A stretch of DNA of 64,000 nt from Halogeometricum limi (GCF_900115785.1 NZ_FOYS01000003.1:1-64000); one strand, 5' to 3'; positions 55,312 to 63,204 are shown, numbered from the stretch's first letter. Translations and numbers: made by a program. The notes: generated by a model not told the origin, from the letters alone.

Positions 55312-55791
55312 ATGGACGAAGGGGGTTCGCCGCTCTCTCGCCGTCGCTTCCTCGGGGCGAGCGTGGCGGGTATCGCGGCGCTCGCGGGGTGTGGAGGAGT
55401 CAACGCACAGAACGACCGACCGGACGACACCGCCAGTTTAGGCTACGTTCGTCTCTTGAACCGACACGAGGAGGCACACGTGGTCCACGTCCTCGTCGAA
55501 CGCGGCGACGAGGTGGTGTTCTGGTCGTCGTACGACCTGCCGGGCGCGGCAGGGGAGTTGACCACGACGAACGTCGACGGGCCGTGGGTGGACGAGACGG
55601 GCGAAGGGGCCTATCGGGTCTACTTCCGCGTCGACGACAGACAGGAGTGGAAGACGTTCAGCACGGCCGAGAGCGACCTCGACTGCTACGGTCTCGAAGC
55701 GCGCGTGAACGACGGCGCGGGACTGGGTCTGTGGGTCGAACACCAACCCGACGTGTGTACCGAGGCGACGACGACGGAGACGGAGTCGTAA
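55312..55791 (+). CDS. Tat-exported lipoprotein, unknown
   Basis: A 159-residue lipoprotein. LSRRRFLGASVAGIAALAGC is a Tat signal ending in a lipobox-like LAGC, so it is exported folded and lipid-anchored at the outer face of the membrane. The mature part is a small beta-rich domain (VRLLNRHEEAHVVHVLVER, VVFWSSYDLPGAAGELTTT) ending in a Thr/Glu tail. It resembles haloarchaeal lipoproteins of unknown role. The ATG at 55312 is chosen so that the RR motif falls near residue 10; an ATG at 55285 would add nine residues. It ends where the AT-rich accessory region starts. Confidence 0.78.
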   Translation: MDEGGSPLSRRRFLGASVAGIAALAGCGGVNAQNDRPDDTASLGYVRLLNRHEEAHVVHVLVERGDEVVFWSSYDLPGAAGELTTTNVDGPWVDETGEGAYRVYFRVDDRQEWKTFSTAESDLDCYGLEARVNDGAGLGLWVEHQPDVCTEATTTETES

Positions 55792-55900
55792 TATGTCTTC
55801 TGAGACATAATTTATATCTCGCAAATTTAACTAAAATTCAAACTTAATTGCTATCAGTGCCATCATTGGTGTATATCTGGGGTCCTGTAGTAGTGTAGGC

Positions 55901-56491
55901 ATGGTAACAAGCCACGGTGTGAAGTCGATCAATGAGTACAAGAAGTGGAGAGTACGGGCCGAGCACAGCACCGAGATCGCAAAACCGTTCCTAAGACATG
56001 ATGGAGAATTTGGCGGAAAAACAAAAATGGAGGTACACATAAAACTATTTTTAGAGGGATATAATAGCTTACAGGATGCTCACCAGATATTTAGCATACC
56101 AGACTTTGACAGATTCCTGAGAGAACTTGTCAAAAGAATATCTTACGTCGAACCCGAGTTAGTTGATATTCTAAAACCGTCGAAGGTCGCGTTAGGAATT
56201 CAGCATCCGGATCCTGTAAATGAAGCATACAAAAAAGGTGATTTAAGATTCGTAACACAATTTTCACCGTTCACGTTTTTTAGCGCAAAGCAACCCAGCT
56301 TTGATAGACCCACGCTTTGGTGGCCTGATGCTAAGCCTTGGGAGGTTCTTGATTTTGAGAAGCCAGAAACCACTATTGTTGAAGGTACCGTTGATCCAGA
56401 CCATTCCAGTTATAATACTAAGTTGGCTACTTTCATTGATCAAGCACCTCATCTAGAGTTGCCAGACAGATTCAAAAAACATCTTCTATAA
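55901..56491 (+). CDS. AT-rich accessory protein, unknown
   Basis: A 196-residue protein in sequence clearly lower in GC than its neighbours, with codons ending in A/T throughout, unlike the chromosome. The composition is also less acidic (many Lys: INEYKKWRVRAEHSTEIAKP). Predicted mixed alpha/beta; patches include FDRFLRELVKRISYVEPELV and PTLWWPDAKPWEVLDFEKPE. No signal peptide or membrane helix is seen. I do not recognise a family. Position next to a split tRNA-Gly and an integrase points to acquisition by transfer; it lies outside the tRNA halves and may be the remnant of an earlier insertion. Confidence 0.75.
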   Translation: MVTSHGVKSINEYKKWRVRAEHSTEIAKPFLRHDGEFGGKTKMEVHIKLFLEGYNSLQDAHQIFSIPDFDRFLRELVKRISYVEPELVDILKPSKVALGIQHPDPVNEAYKKGDLRFVTQFSPFTFFSAKQPSFDRPTLWWPDAKPWEVLDFEKPETTIVEGTVDPDHSSYNTKLATFIDQAPHLELPDRFKKHLL

Positions 56492-56666
56492 TAGTTTTGC
56501 TATGTTTGGATTAGTGATGCTAACCTCACAAGTGAAAAGCGATCTGTTGGCAGAAAACCCGAATTACGCTCGCTCTGTTCACTCGCTGATTCACTCCTTC
56601 TGGTCAGGGTCGCTTCGTTAACTATAGCTTGGTGACTTCGACTCTTCGTCTGGTCCCGTGAGAAAA

Positions 56667-56710
56667 TGCGCCGGCCGGGAATCGAACTCAGACTATTAGC
56701 TTGAAAGCTA
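56667..56710 (-). pseudogene. 3' half of a disrupted tRNA-Gly gene
   Basis: Read on the minus strand it starts with a degenerate anticodon arm (TAGCTTTCAAGCTA), then variable region, T-arm (TTCGATTCC) and the 3' acceptor strand CCGGCGC with discriminator A. The acceptor strand pairs exactly with GCGCCGG of the 5' fragment at 58323-58359. No 5' acceptor strand lies just upstream on this strand. Confidence 0.75.
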
Positions 56711-56762
56711 TCGACTATCTAGGGCAGTTAACTTAATTTACCCACGAATCCTCCTGAAGCCG

Positions 56763-57944
56763 ATGGTGGACATCAACGACCCGAAAGGGTACGAGGACAA
56801 AAAGGAGAAGGCTCTCTCCTTACTCAAACAAGCCGAAATCGACGACAGGGACAAACAGGCCATACTCGCGCTCTACGGACTGCGGGAGACGACCGGCGGT
56901 TACGAACCGAGTACGCAGAAAACTCTTCTCACTAACCTGAAGCGAGTCGCCGAACTCACCGAGAAGCCAATCACCGAATGGGAACACACCCCATACCACT
57001 CCGACCACACCGAGTTCTTCCAAGGCATCAGCGACGGGAGCAACCCGAACGCACCAGATGGTGGGTACTCCGATAGCTACGTCGGTAACCTCCGTCGTTC
57101 CGTGAGCGTGTTCCTCAACCATCTCGGTCGAGAGTGGAACGAGGATATAAAAGTCGGTCAGCCCTCCGACGGCAAAATCACCGAGGAAGACTGTTTCACC
57201 TCGGACGAGACGAGTCGCCTGTTCGCCATGACCGACGGTCGAGACTCCGCTATCATCGCCATGTGGCTCGCCACGGGGCAGCGCCTCGCGGCTATGGCGA
57301 GCATCCGTGCGGAAGACGTGACAATCAATGGAAACAGAGGAGGGTTCCATCTCAATCCGAAAGCTATCGGGCTCAAAGGAGCAGAAGGCTATCGGCCTCT
57401 TCTGTGGAGTGCTCCGTACATCGGACGCTGGCTCGACCAGCATCCGACATATCCTGACGTGGACCCAGACGCCGCCCTATTCGTGTGTGCCCGGAGCGGC
57501 CCCGAGTACGACCTCGGCGACCCCCTCGGACCTTCTGGGTTCACGAAACTACTCAAACGAGCATGTGAACGCGCGGGTATTAACCAATCTAAAGCACAGA
57601 CTCACCGTCTGCGCCACACCGCGATCCGCCGCATGATTCGAGACGGCCTCTCGGACCAGTGGATTAAGTACATGGTCGGATGGAGCGAGGACTCCCCGCA
57701 ACTCCAGCGATACGGGAGTCTGCGCGACAAGACGAAGGCGCGGGACATCGAAGCGCACTACGGACTGAATCCAGAGGACGACGAGGATGACCATCAGTTG
57801 TTCGAGAACTGCCCGGCGTGCGGCACTCCCATCTCTGAACTCATCAAAGCGTCTTACTGTCCTTCGTGCGGTCTCGCCCTCTCCCACGACACCGAACGCA
57901 TGGAAGCCGAGATAGAGAACCGTCTGTGGATAAGCAAGAAATGA
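56763..57944 (+). CDS. Tyrosine recombinase (integrase) with zinc ribbon, truncated by in-frame TGA
   Basis: A 393-residue integrase. A SAM-like core-binding domain (residues 45-130, STQKTLLTNLKRVAELTEKP) precedes the catalytic domain: R174 in ATGQRLAAM, H281-R284 in HRLRHTA, the GWSED block (306-310) and nucleophile Y317 in LQRYG. A C-terminal zinc ribbon follows (CPACGTPI and CPSCGLAL). The frame stops at TGA 57942-57944, but continues in the same frame to TAG 58077-58079 with 44 more plausible residues, including VKQILDSPAARTEVMEALKD. All catalytic residues precede the stop, so the product may still work. Confidence 0.88.
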   Translation: MVDINDPKGYEDKKEKALSLLKQAEIDDRDKQAILALYGLRETTGGYEPSTQKTLLTNLKRVAELTEKPITEWEHTPYHSDHTEFFQGISDGSNPNAPDGGYSDSYVGNLRRSVSVFLNHLGREWNEDIKVGQPSDGKITEEDCFTSDETSRLFAMTDGRDSAIIAMWLATGQRLAAMASIRAEDVTINGNRGGFHLNPKAIGLKGAEGYRPLLWSAPYIGRWLDQHPTYPDVDPDAALFVCARSGPEYDLGDPLGPSGFTKLLKRACERAGINQSKAQTHRLRHTAIRRMIRDGLSDQWIKYMVGWSEDSPQLQRYGSLRDKTKARDIEAHYGLNPEDDEDDHQLFENCPACGTPISELIKASYCPSCGLALSHDTERMEAEIENRLWISKK

Positions 57945-58079
57945 GGCGACCAAGAGAAGGCCGACCGTGGCGTTGATGTAGTGAAACAGATCCTCGATAG
58001 TCCAGCGGCGAGAACCGAGGTAATGGAGGCGCTGAAAGACGAACTCGTGTCTGAAATAGAAGGCGAACTCGGTTTGTAG
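57945..58079 (+). pseudogene. Detached C-terminal tail of integrase 1
   Basis: In frame with the integrase after the TGA: a charged helical stretch (GDQEKADRGVDVVKQIL, then ARTEVMEALKDELVSEIEGE) ending at TAG. It has the look of genuine coding sequence and of the helical tails on haloarchaeal integrases, so the TGA is read as a nonsense mutation. Without the stop the protein would be 438 residues. Confidence 0.65.
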
Positions 58080-58131
58080 CGACCGGTTACCATCTCCACG
58101 AACAACTAACCTCTCTCATCAATCTAGTATA

Positions 58132-58158
58132 TTTTGCCCAAATGCCATTTGGTCAAAA
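58132..58158. promoter_or_regulatory. 12-base inverted repeat in element 1
   Basis: TTTTGCCCAAAT (58132-58143) and ATTTGGTCAAAA (58147-58158) pair at 11 of 12 positions around a 3-base spacer. In an AT-rich setting between integrase and tRNA it could be an operator, a recombination-directionality or replication site, or a bidirectional terminator. Only the structure is seen. Confidence 0.55.
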
Positions 58159-58203
58159 TACAAGCAAACTATTGTTTTCAAGCAAAATTTGAGAAGTTGT
58201 AAG

Positions 58204-58274
58204 TGCGCCGACCGGGAATTGAACCCGGACCGCGGGCTTGGGAAGCCCGAGTCCTACCATTGGACCATCGGCGC
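58204..58274 (-). tRNA. tRNA-Gly(CCC), intact, carried inside element 1
   Basis: Full cloverleaf: acceptor GCGCCGA with TCGGCGC, D-arm with TGGTCCAATGGTAGGAC, anticodon stem CGGGC/GCCCG around TTCCCAA (anticodon CCC), T-arm GGTTCAATTCC, discriminator A. The acceptor, anticodon and T stems differ from those of the broken tRNA-Gly flanking the element, so it is a different gene and not a copy of it. Confidence 0.96.
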
Positions 58275-58322
58275 TTGGTGACCGTAGTCGTGGTAAGCTA
58301 ACTTTCCCACACGGGTTATGTG

Positions 58323-58359
58323 TTGGGAATCTAATGTCCTACCATTGGACCACCGGCGC
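58323..58359 (-). pseudogene. 5' half of a disrupted tRNA-Gly gene
   Basis: On the minus strand it reads GCGCCGGTGGTCCAATGGTA and goes on through the D-arm into TTAGATTCCCAA (anticodon CCC with loop TTCCCAA), then diverges (CACATAACC) where the 3' anticodon stem should be. The acceptor strand pairs with the fragment at 56667-56710. Confidence 0.8.
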
Positions 58360-58577
58360 GCTTCGTTTCACTCGCGCTTCTGGGTCGACCGCGCTTCGCT
58401 TGCTCGACCACTGGCGCTCACCTCGTTCGCACCGCGCACCTCAACCTAACCCCCCGACTGCACTTGAACGTAGCGTTTCGCAGACTTCGGCCGACTCGCT
58501 CCCGACGAAACTGGACGCGCGTCCATAGAAACGCGCCGAAGGGTGCCTATTAGTTCTCCGGCGCGTAACCATCTCGC
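58360..58577. other. Non-coding stretch right of element 1
   Basis: No gene. The stretch 58360-58440 holds several copies of GCGCTTCG-like words on an alternating purine/pyrimidine background. The last 40 bases are the probable promoter side of nadE. Confidence 0.4.
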
Positions 58578-59411
58578 ATGAGTTCGGAACCCACGATTCT
58601 CGCCGACACCGCCCCGTTGGACCTTCGCCTCTCGGACGACGAACTGGAACGGACGCACCAGCACATCCTCCAGTTCCTCCGCGACGTGGTCGACGACGCC
58701 GGTGCCGACGGCGCGGTATTGGGTCTGTCGGGCGGCATCGACAGCACGACGGTCGCCTACCTGGCCGCCGAAGCGTTCGGTCCGGAGAACCTCCACGGCC
58801 TGGTGATGCCGAGCGTGGTCAACACCGAGGAGAACATGAGTGACGCCGAACGCGTCGCCCAGGAGTTGGGAATCGAGTACGACGTCGTCGAGATTCAGCC
58901 CATCGCCGAGACGGTGTTCGACACGTTCCCCGAGGCGGCGGACGACAAGATGGCCGCGGGAAACGTCTACGTCCGCCTCCGCGGCGTCCTCAACTACTTC
59001 GTCGCCAACCACGAGGGGAAAGTCGTCCTCGGCACGGGCAACCGCGCCGAAGCGCTCTCGGGCTACTTCACGAAGTACGGCGACCAGGCGGTCGACTGCA
59101 ACCCCATCGGCAACCTCTACAAACAGCAGGTCCGCCAACTGGCCGCGCACGTCGGCGTCCCCGACGACCTCGTGACGAAGACGCCCTCCGCCGAGATGTG
59201 GTCGGGGCAGACCGACGAGGAGGAGATGGGCATGGACTACGACACTCTGGACGCCATCCTCGCGCTCCACGTCGACGGCCCCCTCTCGAAGTCGGCCACG
59301 ATAGACCACCTCGGCGTGACCGAATCGCAGGTCGACCGCGCGGTCGAACTGTACGAGAAGAGCGAGCACAAGCGCCACATGCCGCCCGCACCGGAACCGC
59401 TCGACCTGTAA
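58578..59411 (+). CDS. nadE: NAD+ synthetase, ammonia-type
   Basis: Last step of NAD synthesis: amidates deamido-NAD with ATP. It has 277 residues, no glutaminase domain, so it uses ammonia. The PP-loop is LGLSGGIDSTTVAYLAAEAF; the conserved blocks LGTGNRAEALSGYFTKYGD, CNPIGNLYKQQVRQLA and KTPSAEMWSGQTDEEEMGMD bind NaAD and ATP. The ATG at 58578 begins MSSEPTILADTAP. It is a core gene sitting between two integrative elements. Confidence 0.96.
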   Translation: MSSEPTILADTAPLDLRLSDDELERTHQHILQFLRDVVDDAGADGAVLGLSGGIDSTTVAYLAAEAFGPENLHGLVMPSVVNTEENMSDAERVAQELGIEYDVVEIQPIAETVFDTFPEAADDKMAAGNVYVRLRGVLNYFVANHEGKVVLGTGNRAEALSGYFTKYGDQAVDCNPIGNLYKQQVRQLAAHVGVPDDLVTKTPSAEMWSGQTDEEEMGMDYDTLDAILALHVDGPLSKSATIDHLGVTESQVDRAVELYEKSEHKRHMPPAPEPLDL

Positions 59412-59444
59412 CGCTCCGGTCGCCACTCCGCCTTCTTCCGCCTG

Positions 59445-60146
59445 TCACTCCCGCGAGCGTCTGATATCGTCGACGTAGCGCTCGTGAAGACGAGCGAACG
59501 CCTCCGCCTCCGCGGTTTCGCGCGCCTCGTCGCTCCCGTCGTCTCGGAGTCGCTCCTTCACGACGCCGAGTGCATCCGGACGGTTCCGCGCTATCTCTTC
59601 TGCGACGTGCCGCGGGTCGTCGGCGACACGGGAGACCAGCCCCATCCGGAGGGCTTCGTCGGCGTCGACGACCCGTCCGGAGAGCGCGAGGTCCATCGCC
59701 TCGCCCTCGCCGACGACTCGCGGGAGGCGAACGGTGCCGCCCCACGCGCCGAACAGTCCGAACTCGACGCCCGGTTCGGCGAACGTCGCCGTCGGCGTCG
59801 CGACGCGCAGGTCGCACGCCAGCGCCATCTCGACGCCGCCGCCGCGGGCCGCGCCGTCCACGCCCGCGACGACGACGGCGGGGGAGTCGGCGATGGCGTT
59901 CGCCGCCCGTTGACCCCGCCGCGCGAACGCTTCCGGGTCTGCGACCTCGGAGACGCTGTCTAAGTCCGCGCCCGCGCAGAAGTTCCCGCCCGCCCCGCGG
60001 AGGTAGACGACGGGCGTCTCTTCGGGGTCGACGTCGGTCACGGCGGTCGCCAGGTCGTCGAGGTCAGCGGGGCGCAACGCGTTCCGTCGGTCCGGCCGGT
60101 CGAGCGTGACGGTGCGCACCGACCCGTCCGCCGTCGTTCGAATCAT
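59445..60146 (-). CDS. Enoyl-CoA hydratase/isomerase family protein
   Basis: A 233-residue crotonase-fold protein, slightly shorter than the usual 255-260. VTLDRPDRRNALRPADLDDL is the N-terminus, the CoA/oxyanion segments are GAGGNFCAGADLDSV and AARGGGVEMALACDLRVA, and FGLFGAWGGTVRLPRVVGEG covers the second catalytic region; the usual Glu near GE(x)19E is represented by VEMA and the following loop. Exact reaction cannot be given; a role in acyl-CoA breakdown is likely. Convergent with nadE, 33 bases between stops. Confidence 0.9.
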   Translation of the reverse strand: MIRTTADGSVRTVTLDRPDRRNALRPADLDDLATAVTDVDPEETPVVYLRGAGGNFCAGADLDSVSEVADPEAFARRGQRAANAIADSPAVVVAGVDGAARGGGVEMALACDLRVATPTATFAEPGVEFGLFGAWGGTVRLPRVVGEGEAMDLALSGRVVDADEALRMGLVSRVADDPRHVAEEIARNRPDALGVVKERLRDDGSDEARETAEAEAFARLHERYVDDIRRSRE

Positions 60147-60206
60147 GCGCGTCTGTGCTACCCGTTTTCCAAAGGTCTTTGCCCTTCCCGCCGTAACTCT
60201 CGGCTA

Positions 60207-60896
60207 ATGGACGACGCCGTGCGGGCCCGTAATGCCGCACGAGAGGCGCTCGACGATATCGAGCCAGACCGCCTCCGTGAGGTGTTGTTCGACCGCCTCG
60301 ATGACGCCTCGATGACGCCAGGGGTGCTGACCGTCCTGAGTGCGCGCGCACTCGACCCCGGTGTAGACCCGGACGCGGACGGCATCGCCGAACGCGCCGC
60401 GGGCGTCCAACTCATCTACGAAGGTCTCAGACTCACGCGAACGCTGGCCGAGACGGAACCGTGGCTCGCGAGCGAGGAGGCCGACGACAGCGACATCGAG
60501 GGTGACCTCGACATTCTCGCCGCCGACGTCCTCGTCTCTCGCGGGTTCTACGTCCTCGCGCGAACCGACGCCGCCGAACGAGCGGTCGAAGTCGTCCGCG
60601 CGTTCGGACGCGACCAGACGCTCGCACGCGACCCGGAGGCCGCGGACGGACTCGACCGAAACCTCGAAGCAGACGTCTTCGCGCTCGCCGTCGTCGCCGG
60701 AACCTCCGCCGTCGGCGGCGACGCCCCGCCCGCACTCCTCGACTACGCCGCCGAACTCGCCCGCGAGTCCGACGGCGATAACCGACTCCAACCGGCGTCG
60801 ACGGCGTTCTCCGACACGACGACCGAACGCATCGCGTCGCTGTCGGTCACCGCCCAGACGGACGACCGCGTCCCGTCTTCGGCCACGGACCGATGA
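60207..60896 (+). CDS. Haloarchaeal helical protein (DUF7114-like)
   Basis: A 229-residue all-helical acidic protein. RNAAREALDDIEPDRLREVL, then MTPGVLTVLSARALDPGVDP and RAAGVQLIYEGLRLTRTLAE resemble a haloarchaeal family I recall as DUF7114; the helix pattern recalls trans-prenyltransferase/isoprenoid-synthase folds but the DDxxD motifs are absent (an EADDSDIEGDLDIL stretch lies at that place). So it may be a non-catalytic relative or regulatory partner; this is uncertain. It is the last core gene before element 2. Confidence 0.72.
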   Translation: MDDAVRARNAAREALDDIEPDRLREVLFDRLDDASMTPGVLTVLSARALDPGVDPDADGIAERAAGVQLIYEGLRLTRTLAETEPWLASEEADDSDIEGDLDILAADVLVSRGFYVLARTDAAERAVEVVRAFGRDQTLARDPEAADGLDRNLEADVFALAVVAGTSAVGGDAPPALLDYAAELARESDGDNRLQPASTAFSDTTTERIASLSVTAQTDDRVPSSATDR

Positions 60897-60980
60897 GCAC
60901 CCTCGTGCCGTGAAACTCGGTGACGCGGCGTCACCGAATCGAAACGCCTAAAGACGAATCCAGACAACGACAGTATGCGT

Positions 60981-61027
60981 GCCTGGGTAGCTTAGCGGTA
61001 AAGCGCGTCCTTGGTAAGGGCGAGAGC
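60981..61027 (+). pseudogene. 5'-half copy of tRNA-Thr (left boundary of element 2)
   Basis: It matches the first 47 bases of the intact tRNA-Thr at 63273-63344 with one difference (61020 G versus 63312 A), covering acceptor 5' strand, D-arm and whole anticodon arm. After it the sequence forms a different T-arm (ACGGTTCAACGCCGT) but no matching 3' acceptor strand, so it cannot give a functional tRNA. Confidence 0.88.
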
Positions 61028-61206
61028 GACGGTTCAACGCCGTTTGCTTAACCGACGGCTACAGGCTCTAACACCCCATTTTCCGCCTTCTCTCAACTCG
61101 AAAGAAGGTGTACCCAAGTGTACGATAACGCTAAGACACAAACAGGCTCCTGTACGACGATTAGTTCTACAACCGAGACGTTTCCCGCAAGTGATGAGGT
61201 GAGCGT

Positions 61207-62406
61207 ATGAACCACGGTGACCCGCTCGACAATATCCCTTCATCGAGCGTCGAAGACACTGAGGTTCTACCACCGGCTACCTCTGAGGTCGAATTTTCGT
61301 TCCCGCTCGTAAGTAAACGTACCAAGGATGACCTGGACAAGTTCGGCGTCAACATGCTCGGGGACTACGAGGACTTCAAAGAGGAGGTTCTGACGTGGTT
61401 CGCCAACTACGGTAAGAATCCAGAGAAGGGTGACGGATTAGCAGATAGTACACTCCAGTCGACTCATTACAAGCTCGAAACCGTGTTCCGCTGGCTGTGG
61501 GACTACGAGGAGGAGTACACTACGGACCTAACTCCAGCAAAAGCCGAACGGTTCATCCATCTGTTGAATATGTCGGATGGGATGATTGATTCGAGCGTCC
61601 TCCACCACGTGAAGGTCATCAAGCGGTTCTTCAAGTACCACAACCACGTCCACGGGACAGATTGGGAGTGGGACCCGGACGTCGAGTTGAGCCAAGCAAA
61701 CGGAGACGAGCGTGATTTCCTTCATCGAGCGGCGTTTCGGTCGCTTTACAAGGCCGCGTTAGACTTCGACTCGGTCAAGAGCTATCACAGTTCGTCGATG
61801 ACTCCCGAGGAGCGCGACCGAATCAAGACGTACCTTGCGCAGAGTGAGGGCGTGCCGAAAGAGAAAATCGGGGCTGAAGAGTTCAAGAACGCGAACTCGT
61901 GGAAAACACCCTCGCTTATCGCCGTCACCCTCGATACGGGGCTTCGACCCATCGAGGTGGGGCGAGCGACGGTTGATTGGGTGAATCTCGAATCGCACGA
62001 GCTGAACATCCCCAAAGAAGAGTCGACGAAGAACACCGAATACTGGAACTGCACGTTGAAGAACCGGACTGTGAAGGTGCTACGTCGATGGCTCGATGAA
62101 CGAGCTACCTACGACAAATACCAAGACCGAGACGAACTCTGGTTGACGAAGAAAGCGACACCCTACAGTTCCAAATCCTGTAACTATCTACTGAATCGAC
62201 TCATCGAGGCTGGTAACGTCCCGATTCCAGAACACAAGGATGTCACGTGGTACTCGATTCGACACGGTGTCGCGACGCATTGGGCGAACCACATCGGTCC
62301 TCACCACGCCAAGGAGCAACTTCGCCACAAGAGCGTGACGACGACGATGAAATACCTACACTCCGACCCGGAAATGCGGTCCACGGCGGTGGAACAAATC
62401 TGGTGA
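61207..62406 (+). CDS. Tyrosine recombinase (integrase), virus/plasmid type
   Basis: A 399-residue integrase starting 180 bases after the tRNA-Thr half copy. Residues 75-160 are the core-binding domain (STLQSTHYKLETVFRWLWDY). Catalytic residues: R247 in DTGLRPIEVGR, the second box TWYSIRHGVATHW (Y349, R352, H353), H374 in QLRHKSVTTT and nucleophile Y383 in MKYLHSD. The layout resembles the integrases of haloarchaeal pleolipoviruses and related plasmids. It lacks the zinc ribbon of integrase 1 and is not closely similar to it. GC is lower than in core genes. It appears intact. Confidence 0.9.
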   Translation: MNHGDPLDNIPSSSVEDTEVLPPATSEVEFSFPLVSKRTKDDLDKFGVNMLGDYEDFKEEVLTWFANYGKNPEKGDGLADSTLQSTHYKLETVFRWLWDYEEEYTTDLTPAKAERFIHLLNMSDGMIDSSVLHHVKVIKRFFKYHNHVHGTDWEWDPDVELSQANGDERDFLHRAAFRSLYKAALDFDSVKSYHSSSMTPEERDRIKTYLAQSEGVPKEKIGAEEFKNANSWKTPSLIAVTLDTGLRPIEVGRATVDWVNLESHELNIPKEESTKNTEYWNCTLKNRTVKVLRRWLDERATYDKYQDRDELWLTKKATPYSSKSCNYLLNRLIEAGNVPIPEHKDVTWYSIRHGVATHWANHIGPHHAKEQLRHKSVTTTMKYLHSDPEMRSTAVEQIW

Positions 62407-62420
62407 ATTGGCCAGTCGGC

Positions 62421-62786
62421 TTAGAATCTCCCCAATAGCGGCATGAGGGAATTCAAAAGTCCCATCATGTCGAATCCCAAGAGATGTCCGGTTATGAGGA
62501 CTGCTACTAACCCTATTACCACTTTTTTTATTTTATCAAATATCTCTATTATGATACCTCCGGCTAGTTTAAATCCTAGAAGAACTGTTGTAGCCAGTAT
62601 TCCCATCTGAGTCACGGGCGAATTGATAGCAGATTCGTACAACCCCCACCACAAAGTTCCAAAGTCAATAATCCCGACATCACCGTTTAGTTGGAGGTAG
62701 GAAACTATCGCCGCGGCTAGCATGATTATCCCAAACTGTTTGGCGAACCCATTGATGGACTCAGTTATCCTGTTGCGAATTCCCAT
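62421..62786 (-). CDS. AT-rich multi-helix membrane protein, unknown
   Basis: A 121-residue hydrophobic protein with three to four helices (FGIIMLAAAIVSYLQ; MGILATTVLLGFKLAGGIII; KKVVIGLVAVLITGHLLGF) and a basic N-terminus. ATG 62786 is chosen, two bases after the stop of the preceding gene; GTG 62795 is an alternative that would overlap it. Small multi-helix proteins like this occur as virion membrane proteins in haloarchaeal pleomorphic viruses, or as holin- or conjugation-like proteins; I cannot decide. Codon use is AT-rich. Confidence 0.75.
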   Translation of the reverse strand: MGIRNRITESINGFAKQFGIIMLAAAIVSYLQLNGDVGIIDFGTLWWGLYESAINSPVTQMGILATTVLLGFKLAGGIIIEIFDKIKKVVIGLVAVLITGHLLGFDMMGLLNSLMPLLGRF

Positions 62787-62788
62787 TT

Positions 62789-63037
62789 TCACCACCCCTG
62801 TCCGCCGTTGCGGAATACCCAGAGCAACAACCCCAGTATGATTACTGCGACGATAGTACCGACACTAGGTACTAGTACGTGTGCCATTCCGGTGATTAGT
62901 GATTCAAACTGACCTATTGCATCGAAATTTGAGTTATCAATGTTATTGACGAACGCTAATAATCCAAACATGATAGGAAAAAGGGCTAGTAAGGTGATAA
63001 TCTCATTAGCGTCCTCAAGTGTTTCTCCAAGCGACAT
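62789..63037 (-). CDS. AT-rich two-helix membrane protein, unknown
   Basis: An 82-residue protein from ATG 63037 (MSLGETLEDANEIITLLALF); a TTG at 63058 would add seven residues. Two hydrophobic helices (LLALFPIMFGLLAFV; VGTIVAVIILGLLLWVFR) and a short Gly/Trp end (NGGQGW). It forms a pair with the next gene (2-base spacing), so they are probably made together and may interact. I recognise no family. Confidence 0.72.
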   Translation of the reverse strand: MSLGETLEDANEIITLLALFPIMFGLLAFVNNIDNSNFDAIGQFESLITGMAHVLVPSVGTIVAVIILGLLLWVFRNGGQGW

Positions 63038-63204
63038 TAGTTGAATATATGGCAACAATATTGATAAGTCTGTTGTAGAAACTGGTTCTGGAGGGCGTTT
63101 CTAACTATTGTGCTTCAATTCATCGAGGTGGGATTACCGAAGAGAAACCAGTTCTCAACGATTTCGTGTGTTACCTTCAGACACAACCGATGCGATTCAC
63201 CACA

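Larger units (their letters stand above)
56711..58322. mobile_element. Mini integrative element 1 (about 1.6 kb) inside tRNA-Gly
   Basis: The interval lies between the 3' half (56667-56710) and 5' half (58323-58359) of one tRNA-Gly gene. It contains an integrase gene on the plus strand, a 12-base inverted repeat at 58132-58158 and an intact tRNA-Gly(CCC) on the minus strand. No other cargo is seen. The break in the tRNA is in the anticodon arm, a usual crossover site for tyrosine recombinases. The integrase frame has an internal stop, so the element may be immobile. Confidence 0.7.

Noticed and set aside
56492-56666. Small gene between the AT-rich orphan and the tRNA fragment
   Set aside because: Frames are short and broken; only the tRNA 3' half at the right end is recognisable.
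57942-57944. TGA read as selenocysteine or pyrrolysine
   Set aside because: Haloarchaea are not known to recode TGA, pyrrolysine uses TAG, and no insertion element is visible; a nonsense mutation is simpler.
60981-61053. Second functional tRNA-Thr
   Set aside because: The acceptor 3' strand does not pair with GCCTGGG, although the anticodon arm and a T-arm-like hairpin are present.
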